Source: a virus
Strand: one strand, 5' to 3'
DNA length: 64,000 nt
IMG/VR virus record: IMGVR_UViG_3300036770_008028
Span: 1-64,000 of that record
The position numbers were made by a program, and so were the translations under genes. Under the pieces are notes generated by a model that was given only the letters and a program-made list of their open reading frames with translations, ran no database searches and was not told the DNA's origin. Shown piece by piece: positions 1 through 6,808 of this stretch (positions are counted from its first letter, which is position 1; each line of letters opens with the position of its first letter).

Positions 1-56
1 TACACTGTGCCGAGCACATGATCATAGTAAAATTTCAGTTTGAGATGGTTGGTCAT
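1..56 (-). CDS. N-terminus of an unidentified protein, cut by the window edge
   Basis: An ATG at 56-54 on the minus strand opens a frame of 18 codons that is still open at the window edge. It begins MTNHLKLKFYYDHVLGTV. The ATG shares one base with the stop codon of the radical SAM gene upstream, the TAATG arrangement typical of translational coupling. Too little is visible to name a family. It may be part of the same transcription unit as the radical SAM enzyme. Confidence 0.35.
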   Translation of the reverse strand, partial: MTNHLKLKFYYDHVLGTV

Positions 57-1183
57 TAGATCTTCGCTAGTTCTGGCCACAGATCCGTAAATGCCAGTGA
101 GCCGGTATGATACTTATGTTCCATGAGATGGGTGTGTTCGCGGAATCTAGCCGCCATGATTTCCCAGTCCGGATCTAGACTGTCCAATCTTGACAAGACT
201 TGGTCAAAGAAGTTTTGATCGTTAGCGGTCTGGCTGTATCGATCACGATACTGTTGTATCTCTGCACGTGCGAGATCGCGCACCCAAGGAGTATGCATGG
301 CAGGATCTAGCATCTCTGGTTGGAACAAGGTCTGCCAATGTATGTCAAACCCCACAGAATCTGCATATTCTCTGAGTTCGCATAGCCTTGTGCAATTATA
401 GATGTTGTACACTGCATGGATTCCTCCCCAGTGTTTGTGTACTTCGCGCAGATCGGCCACTTTACGCACATTGGTGTCAAGCAAATCCCATTTGCCACCC
501 CACCTCACATACTCGAATCTCTGTCCCACATTGTCAAAACTCATGGACCAACCCACACGCTGGCGTTTGCGCAGTCGTTCCACCACTGGATTATCTCGGA
601 AATCCACGCTCATGTTGGTTATCACGGTCACGATGGCATCACTGGGCAACACTGATATTAACTTACTGTTCTCCCTCAGCAACAGAGGTTCTCCTCCTAC
701 CAGTGCTACTTCTCGCACTCGATCTTGATGTTGCTGGATGAACTCGCAGACCTGTTGGTAATAACTTTTGGTCTCGACTTGATGTCGTATCTTCATCAGC
801 CCGGCCCAACGGCTCGAACACTTTGGCCCGCAGTAATTGCAACTGAGATTGCAAGTGGTATTCCATCGCACGTCGATGATGCTGGGTGCATACTCTCCGG
901 GGTTGGCAGGATCAAAATCTGGATTTACCGAATTGTGCCATTCGCGCTCGCTAGACCCATAACGCTCGGCTTCGATACAGTTGCGGCAATATTGTTCGTG
1001 CAGACGACCTTGGGCAAGATCGGACCTTATGCTGGTCAGCACATCGCTGCTCAAAATTTCAGTGATCGATCGTTCATTGAGATTGCCCAGCATGTTGGGA
1101 TCACCGGCACAACAGGTCTTGACATCACCGCGAGGATTGATGTGCAGTCCTCGCCATGGGGCTGCACAGTATCTTTTGTTCAT
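56..1183 (-). CDS. Radical SAM enzyme with N-terminal SPASM/twitch-like cysteines
   Basis: This 375-residue protein is a radical SAM enzyme. The [4Fe-4S] motif CxxxCxxC is C111, C115 and C118 (CNLSCNYC), followed by a GGEP motif typical of SAM binding (VGGEPLLL, around residue 164). Before the core, C6 (in CAAPW), C24/C25, C66 and C69 look like an auxiliary iron-sulfur (SPASM/twitch-like) site placed at the N-terminus. The same architecture recurs in the gene at 48227-49498. Radical SAM enzymes cleave S-adenosylmethionine to make radicals; the substrate here is unknown. SPASM members often modify peptides or proteins, but that is inference. A TAAATA late promoter lies 5 nt before the ATG with no room for a Shine-Dalgarno. 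Confidence 0.85.
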   Translation of the reverse strand: MNKRYCAAPWRGLHINPRGDVKTCCAGDPNMLGNLNERSITEILSSDVLTSIRSDLAQGRLHEQYCRNCIEAERYGSSEREWHNSVNPDFDPANPGEYAPSIIDVRWNTTCNLSCNYCGPKCSSRWAGLMKIRHQVETKSYYQQVCEFIQQHQDRVREVALVGGEPLLLRENSKLISVLPSDAIVTVITNMSVDFRDNPVVERLRKRQRVGWSMSFDNVGQRFEYVRWGGKWDLLDTNVRKVADLREVHKHWGGIHAVYNIYNCTRLCELREYADSVGFDIHWQTLFQPEMLDPAMHTPWVRDLARAEIQQYRDRYSQTANDQNFFDQVLSRLDSLDPDWEIMAARFREHTHLMEHKYHTGSLAFTDLWPELAKI

Positions 1184-1187
1184 GCGG

Positions 1188-1403
1188 TTATTTAATGGGA
1201 GGTTCGCCTGTGAGATAGGGAAGTGAAAACCATAACTGGAACCATTCCGGAGTACCGGGTTGGATGTTGTGTTTGCGCTGTAGTTCGGCTTTTTCTGTGC
1301 CAGTTATGGAAATATTGCTGCCTTCGGCGGTGCGTCGTACACTGTTGCCGTAGCCCGCGGTGCGTATGCCGGCCAGGCGCTGGAGATCTTCAAGACTGAT
1401 CAT
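1188..1403 (-). CDS. Small conserved phage protein, unknown function
   Basis: A 71-residue protein beginning MISLEDLQRLAGI. Its stop is 4 bp upstream of the radical SAM start and its ATG overlaps the stop of the nuclease gene by 4 bp, so it is translated within that unit. The second half (PGTPEWFQLWF) resembles short proteins I associate with marine T4-like phages, but I cannot attach a function. The LQRLAGI segment resembles the C-terminus of the gp22 scaffold in this window (IKRLAGL); this may be coincidence or a shared binding tail. Confidence 0.6.
   Translation of the reverse strand: MISLEDLQRLAGIRTAGYGNSVRRTAEGSNISITGTEKAELQRKHNIQPGTPEWFQLWFSLPYLTGEPPIK
1189..1194 (-). promoter_or_regulatory. 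Late promoter, leaderless type
   Basis: TTAAATAACCGC-ATG: TAAATA ends 5 nt before the start codon of the radical SAM gene. It lies in the end of the 71-residue gene upstream. Confidence 0.5.
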
Positions 1404-2110
1404 TTTACCGGAAATCTCATACCAGATGCGGCTTCTACTGCTTGCAAGGTGGTCTGGTATTTAGGCAAGTCTGCCACTGGCAAGTTCTCGTTGGGCATCA
1501 AGAAAGCCGTGACGTTACCGGAGTTCTTGTTGATGATGATCTTGAATACCTGTGTGGGCACCGCTACCCCATTGCCAATGGTTTTTGATCCTGGAGCATA
1601 TACAGCGCCCGAGATCACGTAGAGATCTTGTCCTGTGGTGCGCACTGAATCACGTACCTGTAGTTCCAGGATGCGCCAGATGCCACGATTGTTGCCAGGC
1701 ACTTGTGGGATCATATTTGACAGGAAGAAACTCTCGCTCATGATGTCAGCATTCTGCGTGTTGTTGGCAGCAGGTACCAGGTGTCCACGGTCATAACCAG
1801 AGCCAGCATAGTCAGCCATGGTACTACGGCATTCTGGCCGCACAGCAGGATCTTCACGGAAGTCGTTTTTGCGTTGCGCTTTACCATTGACATCTTCTGC
1901 ACTCACATGCTCCATCACCACTACCGGATTCTTCACTGTACAACTATGGATCACTGCATAGTTCTTTTTACAGAGTTGTTGTGTGGTGGGTGACCATTGT
2001 GCTTGAGGAGCACCGTAGGCTGTAAACTGTGGGCATTCCTTGTTGATGTCAGCCCAGGCTGATCCCATCATGGTAAAGACTAGAACAACAGCGGCGACTA
2101 TGTTTTTCAT
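1400..2110 (-). CDS. Secreted DNA/RNA non-specific endonuclease (NUC family)
   Basis: A 236-residue His-Me finger nuclease. The family signature DRGH is at residues 107-110 (YDRGHLVPAANN), giving His110 as general base, and a downstream NNRGIW segment supplies the conserved region around the metal-binding Asn. Residues 1-20 (MKNIVAAVVL...SAWA) are a classical Sec signal peptide with an AxA-like cleavage site, so the mature enzyme should work outside the cytoplasm. The start is the ATG at 2110, preceded by GGAGAATCA; frames further upstream would destroy the signal peptide and overlap the neighbouring gene. A periplasmic nuclease could degrade DNA or RNA for nucleotide supply or block entry of competing phage DNA; both roles are inference. 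Confidence 0.85.
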   Translation of the reverse strand: MKNIVAAVVLVFTMMGSAWADINKECPQFTAYGAPQAQWSPTTQQLCKKNYAVIHSCTVKNPVVVMEHVSAEDVNGKAQRKNDFREDPAVRPECRSTMADYAGSGYDRGHLVPAANNTQNADIMSESFFLSNMIPQVPGNNRGIWRILELQVRDSVRTTGQDLYVISGAVYAPGSKTIGNGVAVPTQVFKIIINKNSGNVTAFLMPNENLPVADLPKYQTTLQAVEAASGMRFPVK

Positions 2111-2120
2111 TGATTCTCCA

Positions 2121-3437
2121 TTAGCTTGAAAGTTCAGCCCAACCAAGGTTCCATATAGCATTGGGATTGTTGCTGGTGGTTTGCACACACAGGGTCAGTG
2201 TGGATGGCGTTCCATCCACATCACGATCCAGTTGTAGTCGACGTTGTACATCAGGATCAAGATTGATGGCTTCTCTGCTGGCAAACAACTTGCTGTACAC
2301 CACGGTTCCGCCAGAGATAGCATTGGCGGCCACGTCAGTCTGTACCACACTGTTGGCAACATTGCCAAAACTGGCGCCGGTCAGGGTGCCATTTTTGATC
2401 AAAAGTATCTCTCCGTATACCACAGATGTGGTCAAGAAATCCACTGCTGCCGGTAGTACCACAGCATCAGGATAGGCAGGATTCAATCTTATTGATGCCA
2501 AAGGTTCGATAGTATCATCGGGTCCCAGAGTCTGTGCAGGCAAACTGCTGCGTACATATTGTACTGTGGGAGTGGGGGTGTAGCCACCTTCTGAAATCAC
2601 TGTGCTACAGATCTGTTTCATGGTGGGCGTGCCCGATGTGGTTCCCGTGTTTTCTATTTCATAGCGACAGTTCAGACTGGCAGTGGTCATGTATACGGCT
2701 GTTTCTTGATTGGCGTGGTTGAACACATGGCAGATATAAAACACACCATTGATCACGAAACCTGTGCGTACCGATCCTACTCCTAGCCATTCGATATCAC
2801 ACCAAAAAATCTGTGTTTTGGTAGGATCCAGAGTGATGCCCGATGGACCTGTGCCGTCCATGGGGTCTTGGTTCCAGTCGGTCTGAGCGATGCGGGTGTT
2901 GACGGGGGATCCTGTTACTGAACTGCGGATCACTAGATAGAGATCTTCTCCATCGGCTTCGAAGTAGATGCCGTTGCCGGAGGTAAAATATCCTACTCGC
3001 TGGCGCAGGTTTTCTTGCAGAGCACTCATGGCAAAGGTATTCAGGATCAACAGGCTTTTACCGGGCTGATACAGTTGCACCGTGCGACTCTGACGATAGA
3101 TATAATCGCCACTGGTACTGCCAATCGCGAGATCAAAACTGCTTTCGTTGATCACGTAGTTTACAGAGGCCGTTCCTGAAGTCTTAGAAGCGAACTGGTC
3201 GCCTGAGATGTATCGATTCTGTGAATCAAACAGCGTGAATGGTTCTGATATACGGGTGCGGCCAAACGCATCGGATCCGGTATTGCCGTTGATCACTGTG
3301 TTGCCATAGCCCGACGAACCCGTTGACACCCTGATGATGGGCTGCCCAGCAGCATTGTAATCCATGGCCTGATGGAGGTCGTTCAACTGATAGTTGGGCC
3401 ATGGATGCTGGTAGTCAGTGGGTCCTTGTATGCTCAT
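2121..3437 (-). CDS. Virion structural protein, probably surface/fibre-associated
   Basis: A 438-residue protein rich in Ser, Thr, Gly and Asn. It has the conserved segment DAFGRTRISEPFTLFDS (near residues 60-75) and a following PGKSLLILNTF motif that I recognise from structural proteins of marine T4-like phages. No enzyme motif is visible. It leads a run of probable decoration or fibre proteins (2.1-4.6 kb). The start has AATAAAG before ATG. The upstream gap contains AT-rich TAAAATAC-like sequence, a weak late-promoter candidate. The exact position in the virion is unknown. Confidence 0.6.
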   Translation of the reverse strand: MSIQGPTDYQHPWPNYQLNDLHQAMDYNAAGQPIIRVSTGSSGYGNTVINGNTGSDAFGRTRISEPFTLFDSQNRYISGDQFASKTSGTASVNYVINESSFDLAIGSTSGDYIYRQSRTVQLYQPGKSLLILNTFAMSALQENLRQRVGYFTSGNGIYFEADGEDLYLVIRSSVTGSPVNTRIAQTDWNQDPMDGTGPSGITLDPTKTQIFWCDIEWLGVGSVRTGFVINGVFYICHVFNHANQETAVYMTTASLNCRYEIENTGTTSGTPTMKQICSTVISEGGYTPTPTVQYVRSSLPAQTLGPDDTIEPLASIRLNPAYPDAVVLPAAVDFLTTSVVYGEILLIKNGTLTGASFGNVANSVVQTDVAANAISGGTVVYSKLFASREAINLDPDVQRRLQLDRDVDGTPSTLTLCVQTTSNNPNAIWNLGWAELSS

Positions 3438-3465
3438 CTTTATTCGTTTGTATTTTACTTATCTT

Positions 3466-4272
3466 TTATAGATTCCATTTGCTTGCGAGATAACTTTCGA
3501 TATTGATAATCTCAGATGCTGTCAGCGTCCTACTGTACATGATGAGCTCGCCGATATCGCCAGCAAACGGTAAAGTGGTATCCGGTCTAGACCCTACGAA
3601 AAGACTGGTGCTACTGTTCAGACTGATGTTGCCGACCGGAGTGATTTCGTTGAGCGTGCTGGTCACGCCATCAACATCCACAGTAAGCCTATTGCCCACG
3701 CTCTGGGTACCATCAAACACTATGGTATGATAATGCCAGGAGGTATCTGCGGTGTTGCCAGTGACATAACCGTTGGCTATGTAATAACTGAACTTTTGCG
3801 AAGTGTCTGTGCTGACACCAAATCCCAGCTCACTATCTCCAGTGGCATTTGTTTCTATCATGCGTTGCGTGGTCGTGGCATCATATTTGGCCACTACAAA
3901 CATGGTCATGCCTGTGAGATTGTCTACAGTGCCAGTGAACGGATTGGCAGTGAGCCGGTCTCCACCGTCAAAACTCAAAGCACTGAGTCCGTTCTGTTGA
4001 TTGGTCGCGTAAGTGGGTCGTAGAGTCAATGACCCACCGTCGGGATTGAGATTGTGTGCATAAGCCGATCGGTCGTTCCACTGTGTGATGGTCTGACCGT
4101 TGGTTCGGCCTGTGGGTTGCATGTAGGTGTTTACTGAAGCATCATACCAGATCTGCAGGATCGTGGGAGCATCCGGAGCCACATCACCAGGATCGGGTTC
4201 TGCGGGAGCACTGGCCACATACCGACGGTTTAGGGTTCCCAGGCCACGACCGCGGTAGAACCGCGAGACCAT
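3466..4272 (-). CDS. LamG/concanavalin-like domain protein (putative adhesin)
   Basis: A 268-residue protein. Residues about 45-268 form a LamG/concanavalin-type jelly-roll: an IWYDAS...WNDRSAYAHNL opening, a LSFDGGDRL strand, a central TMFVVAKYD segment, then WHYHTIVFDG, LFVGSRPD and a GDIGELIMYSRTLTASEI ending typical of this fold. Such domains bind carbohydrates and occur in phage tail fibres and capsid decorations. The N-terminus is short and basic (RFYRGRG). Its start overlaps the stop of the preceding gene, so the two are co-translated. Binding to host surface glycans is the likely role, by inference from the fold. Confidence 0.7.
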   Translation of the reverse strand: MVSRFYRGRGLGTLNRRYVASAPAEPDPGDVAPDAPTILQIWYDASVNTYMQPTGRTNGQTITQWNDRSAYAHNLNPDGGSLTLRPTYATNQQNGLSALSFDGGDRLTANPFTGTVDNLTGMTMFVVAKYDATTTQRMIETNATGDSELGFGVSTDTSQKFSYYIANGYVTGNTADTSWHYHTIVFDGTQSVGNRLTVDVDGVTSTLNEITPVGNISLNSSTSLFVGSRPDTTLPFAGDIGELIMYSRTLTASEIINIESYLASKWNL

Positions 4273-4565
4273 CAGGCTAACTCCGTTACCGTGATCCGGC
4301 CAGCCTGGCTGACCTGTAGGAATGCCACTTTCTCTCCTGCCGTCACGGCAAAAAATTCTACCGAGCCCGCAGGCATCATGGCGCTGTTGGCAGTGGCAGT
4401 GGGATCACTGCCAACAGCCACGTAAGTATCTTGATTCACGGCCACACGCACTATGCTCACAGTGCTGCTCATAGCTGCGCTCTGCTGGCTGGCACCGGTG
4501 GTGGTGTATCCATAACTAGTACCTGGAATATAGGCGCCTTTGCGGACTGTTAGTACTGTGGACAT
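4272..4565 (-). CDS. Small structural-type protein, unknown function
   Basis: A 97-residue Ala/Thr/Ser/Val-rich protein without charged clusters, signal peptide or enzyme motif. The composition (SVEFFAVTAGEKVAFLQVS) suggests a compact beta-rich domain. It is related in style to the 90-residue protein at 5307-5579 and to the 110-residue one at 33373-33705: all are small beta proteins next to virion genes. It overlaps its neighbours on both sides by about one codon, so the genes 3466-5304 form one tightly packed unit. Confidence 0.5.
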   Translation of the reverse strand: MSTVLTVRKGAYIPGTSYGYTTTGASQQSAAMSSTVSIVRVAVNQDTYVAVGSDPTATANSAMMPAGSVEFFAVTAGEKVAFLQVSQAGRITVTELA

Positions 4566-4936
4566 TATCTAGGATATCCTTGGAATCCTTTTACCGGACT
4601 CTGTTTGTTTACTTCAGGATGTTCTCGGCTGCCATGATCAGGTACTGTGTGATCATATTCGGTATCTACTGTGCCAAAGGCCTGACGCATCATGTTGTGT
4701 TCGGCCTCGGTGTAAGGATGTGCTGTGTTGTAGCGATCATTCCAGGAACTGGCATCCATATCTACTGGGCGGGTGCTCTGGCCATCAGCGCAGGCTGCTG
4801 CCATCATGATGCGGTTGAGATTATAAGCACGATCTATACCCGAGTCTCGGAATCGCCAAGTACCCGGCATGGCTTTCTGGGCTGTTTTGCGCAGACGACC
4901 CTGATGCTTTTCTGCGAGGAATTCACGTGCTCTCAT
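4565..4936 (-). CDS. Head-packaged protein with capsid targeting sequence, paralog A
   Basis: A 123-residue protein opening MRAREFLAE-KHQ. The first nine residues match the T4 capsid targeting sequence pattern (T4 internal proteins begin MKTYQEFIAE), ending in the L-x-E site cut by the gp21 prohead protease. It should therefore be packed in the prohead and trimmed after residue 9. It is a paralog of the next gene: both share length, a LNR-MMAAA segment, a SW...HPYTEAE stretch and the C-terminal GF-GYPR. It overlaps that gene by 4 bp. The mature function is unknown; injected internal proteins of T4 protect DNA or modify the host, so such a role is possible. Confidence 0.7.
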   Translation of the reverse strand: MRAREFLAEKHQGRLRKTAQKAMPGTWRFRDSGIDRAYNLNRIMMAAACADGQSTRPVDMDASSWNDRYNTAHPYTEAEHNMMRQAFGTVDTEYDHTVPDHGSREHPEVNKQSPVKGFQGYPR

Positions 4937-5304
4937 CGAGGATATCCTTTGAATCCCACGATGGGACTGCGATCGTTGCCGCCTGGCGGCTCTTCTGAAT
5001 CAAGATCGCCTTTGTTTAAGTCCTTGTATGTGGCGCCCACTGCTTTATAGGCCTGTTTGAGGATTTCTACTTCTTCTTCAGTATAAGGGTGTGCGGATCG
5101 GGCCTTACCGATCCAACTTTCTGCATCAAGATCAGGTTCAAATGTGCCATCGGTCATGGCCGCTGCCATCATGAGCCTGTTCAAGGTATAGGTAGAATTC
5201 TGTCTGCGAGCATCACCGAACAGATGCAGACCAACCGTGCCCGACTGCTGGCGCTTGGTTATCTTGCCTCGCTTGATCTCGGCGATGAATTCTCGGGCTC
5301 GCAC
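4933..5304 (-). CDS. Head-packaged protein with capsid targeting sequence, paralog B
   Basis: A 123-residue protein opening MRAREFIAE-IKR, with a predicted gp21 cut after the I-A-E at residues 7-9. It is the tandem paralog of 4565-4936: same length, same TLNRLMMAAAMTDG core, W...AHPYTEEE segment and FKGYPR end, with different central sequence. I recognise this family as widespread in marine T4-like phages but know no function. The two copies have diverged well beyond recent duplication, so both are probably maintained by selection. Confidence 0.7.
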   Translation of the reverse strand: MRAREFIAEIKRGKITKRQQSGTVGLHLFGDARRQNSTYTLNRLMMAAAMTDGTFEPDLDAESWIGKARSAHPYTEEEVEILKQAYKAVGATYKDLNKGDLDSEEPPGGNDRSPIVGFKGYPR

Positions 5305-5306
5305 GA

Positions 5307-5579
5307 TCAGGCGCTCCTTACTGATACGGCGCCCGAACTTGTTGTACCAATCTCAGTGGCAGTGCAATTGCCTGTCACTGTGAGTTCATTGCCTACTCCT
5401 ACCCATACATCAGTCTGCCAGTTAGCCGGGATGCCAGCAGGTACCGAAAACAGATTGCCAGTGGTTGGTGTACCTGTGACGATATTCACTTGATATGCGC
5501 AGGCTTCTTCGGTAGCGATGCGGGCCTTGTCTGTGCCCCAGACTTGATTGGTAGGTGAAACGTATACATTTACGGGCAT
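5307..5579 (-). CDS. Small structural-type protein, unknown function
   Basis: A 90-residue protein (MPVNVYVSPTNQVWG...). The start is set at the ATG at 5579, which has AAGGA 8-12 nt upstream; the longer frame would run into the gene before it. Sequence features such as PAGIPANWQTDVWVGVGNELTVTGNCT suggest a small beta-sandwich. No known family is recognised. It sits between two capsid-targeted proteins and reads in the same direction. Confidence 0.5.
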   Translation of the reverse strand: MPVNVYVSPTNQVWGTDKARIATEEACAYQVNIVTGTPTTGNLFSVPAGIPANWQTDVWVGVGNELTVTGNCTATEIGTTSSGAVSVRSA

Positions 5580-5593
5580 TGTTATTTTCCTTG

Positions 5594-6808
5594 TTACCAC
5601 ATACGACACGACCAATATCGTGCGGTTGTACGATCTTTGGCGGTGTCACAGCGATGACGTGCGCGGAAACTACGGCGCCTTGCAGGATCGGATTTCTTGA
5701 TACTCAGTGTTTTTTCTCCGGCACGCTTGGCCGACTTGCCGCCGTGACCAAAGTTCACTTTTTTCACGTTGCCGGTCTTGGGATCTTTCACATAGACCTT
5801 GAACTTCTTGACATCTCCACGCATGGGTTTGCCCAGAGGCACTTTACGACCTTGGTATTCGGCTTCGTCCAAATCTCTGCCACCGTATTCGTCAACTATC
5901 TTATCCCACAGCATTTCAATCATCTTGTCATCATCGTTCATCACATCGTTCATGCCTTTGGATGCTAGCTCGTCTTTAAGTTCTTCCATCATGTTTTTCA
6001 GTACATCTGCTGTGCCTGGGCCTAACTCACCTTCTAGGGCAGCGATTAGATCTTCCTCGTCACCTCGATTGGCTAGGCTCTGCAGATCTATATCAATCTC
6101 GCTCATCATGCCTTCATCGATGGTCGCGGCTGTAGTGGGATCTTTCATCGTGCCCACAGGCGCTAGATCTGCGGCCTTGGCGGCCAATGGATCAGTATGA
6201 GCAGCATTGTTATAGGTAGTGACTGGCTGGTCTTCTTCTACTTTTTTGTAACCGGCCAGTTCCAGCATGCGATCCATGAAATCTTCTTCCACGGCTTGTT
6301 GTTCATTGACTTCTTCATCGCCGGCATAGAGTTCCACGATGCGATCCATCAAGATGTCAAGATTACGATACACATCATTTTGGAAGTTCTGACCACGGCG
6401 TTCCATTTCTGTCTCGATCTCATCCATCATGTGTTTGAGATATTCAGCAGTTTTGGGACCCATGTCGCCTTGCAGCGCACCTATCAGTTCGCCTGGATCT
6501 TGATTTTGTGCTATCTGTCTTAGATCCAGATCAATCTCGGCCATCACTCCTTCGGCCAGAGAGAATCCCGTGGCGCGACTCGAACCCACCGGACCGTAAC
6601 GTGCGATACGTTCTGACAGCATGCCTCTCTGATCCATGGCATCAAATGCTGATTCTGATATCGCCAGCACTATGCGCCGACCATCAGACTCTACAACCTG
6701 CGCTTCGACCAATTCATCAGGAGCCACCTCGATGTCAAGGTCGTCTCCTTCACGTGGTGTGTCGGCCCACTGTTCTGACTCAGTGAGATAATCTCGCAGA
6801 GTTTTCAT
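5594..6808 (-). CDS. Capsid-targeted protein with duplicated helical repeat and DUF5872-like C-terminus
   Basis: A 404-residue protein starting MKTLRDYLTE-SEQ, a T4-like capsid targeting sequence with an L-T-E gp21 site at residues 8-10. The start is chosen as the second of two adjacent ATGs because it aligns with the MKTLAQYLTE start of 8633-9235. It shares one base with the upstream stop (TGATG). Residues about 87-163 and 233-310 are two copies of one acidic helical repeat (E-I-D-L-x-L ... GDMGPKTAEYLKHMMDE / GELGPGTADVLKNMMEE ... DRIVELY / DKIVDEY). The last 85 residues are basic (KVYVKDPKTGNVKKVNFG ... FRARHRCD ... ARYWSCRMW) and match a domain frequent in marine T4-like phages, DUF5872 as I recall it. 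Probably an internal head protein. Confidence 0.7.
   Translation of the reverse strand: MKTLRDYLTESEQWADTPREGDDLDIEVAPDELVEAQVVESDGRRIVLAISESAFDAMDQRGMLSERIARYGPVGSSRATGFSLAEGVMAEIDLDLRQIAQNQDPGELIGALQGDMGPKTAEYLKHMMDEIETEMERRGQNFQNDVYRNLDILMDRIVELYAGDEEVNEQQAVEEDFMDRMLELAGYKKVEEDQPVTTYNNAAHTDPLAAKAADLAPVGTMKDPTTAATIDEGMMSEIDIDLQSLANRGDEEDLIAALEGELGPGTADVLKNMMEELKDELASKGMNDVMNDDDKMIEMLWDKIVDEYGGRDLDEAEYQGRKVPLGKPMRGDVKKFKVYVKDPKTGNVKKVNFGHGGKSAKRAGEKTLSIKKSDPARRRSFRARHRCDTAKDRTTARYWSCRMW

Noticed and set aside
725-1195. Plus-strand frame of 156 codons opposite the radical SAM gene
   Set aside because: The minus-strand frame carries the full CxxxCxxC and GGEP motifs; the plus frame has no motif or ribosome site.
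3437-3465. Late promoter before the structural gene at 3437
   Set aside because: Only TAAAATAC- and TATAAAA-like matches are present; spacing and sequence are weaker than at other late genes, so it is not listed as a feature.
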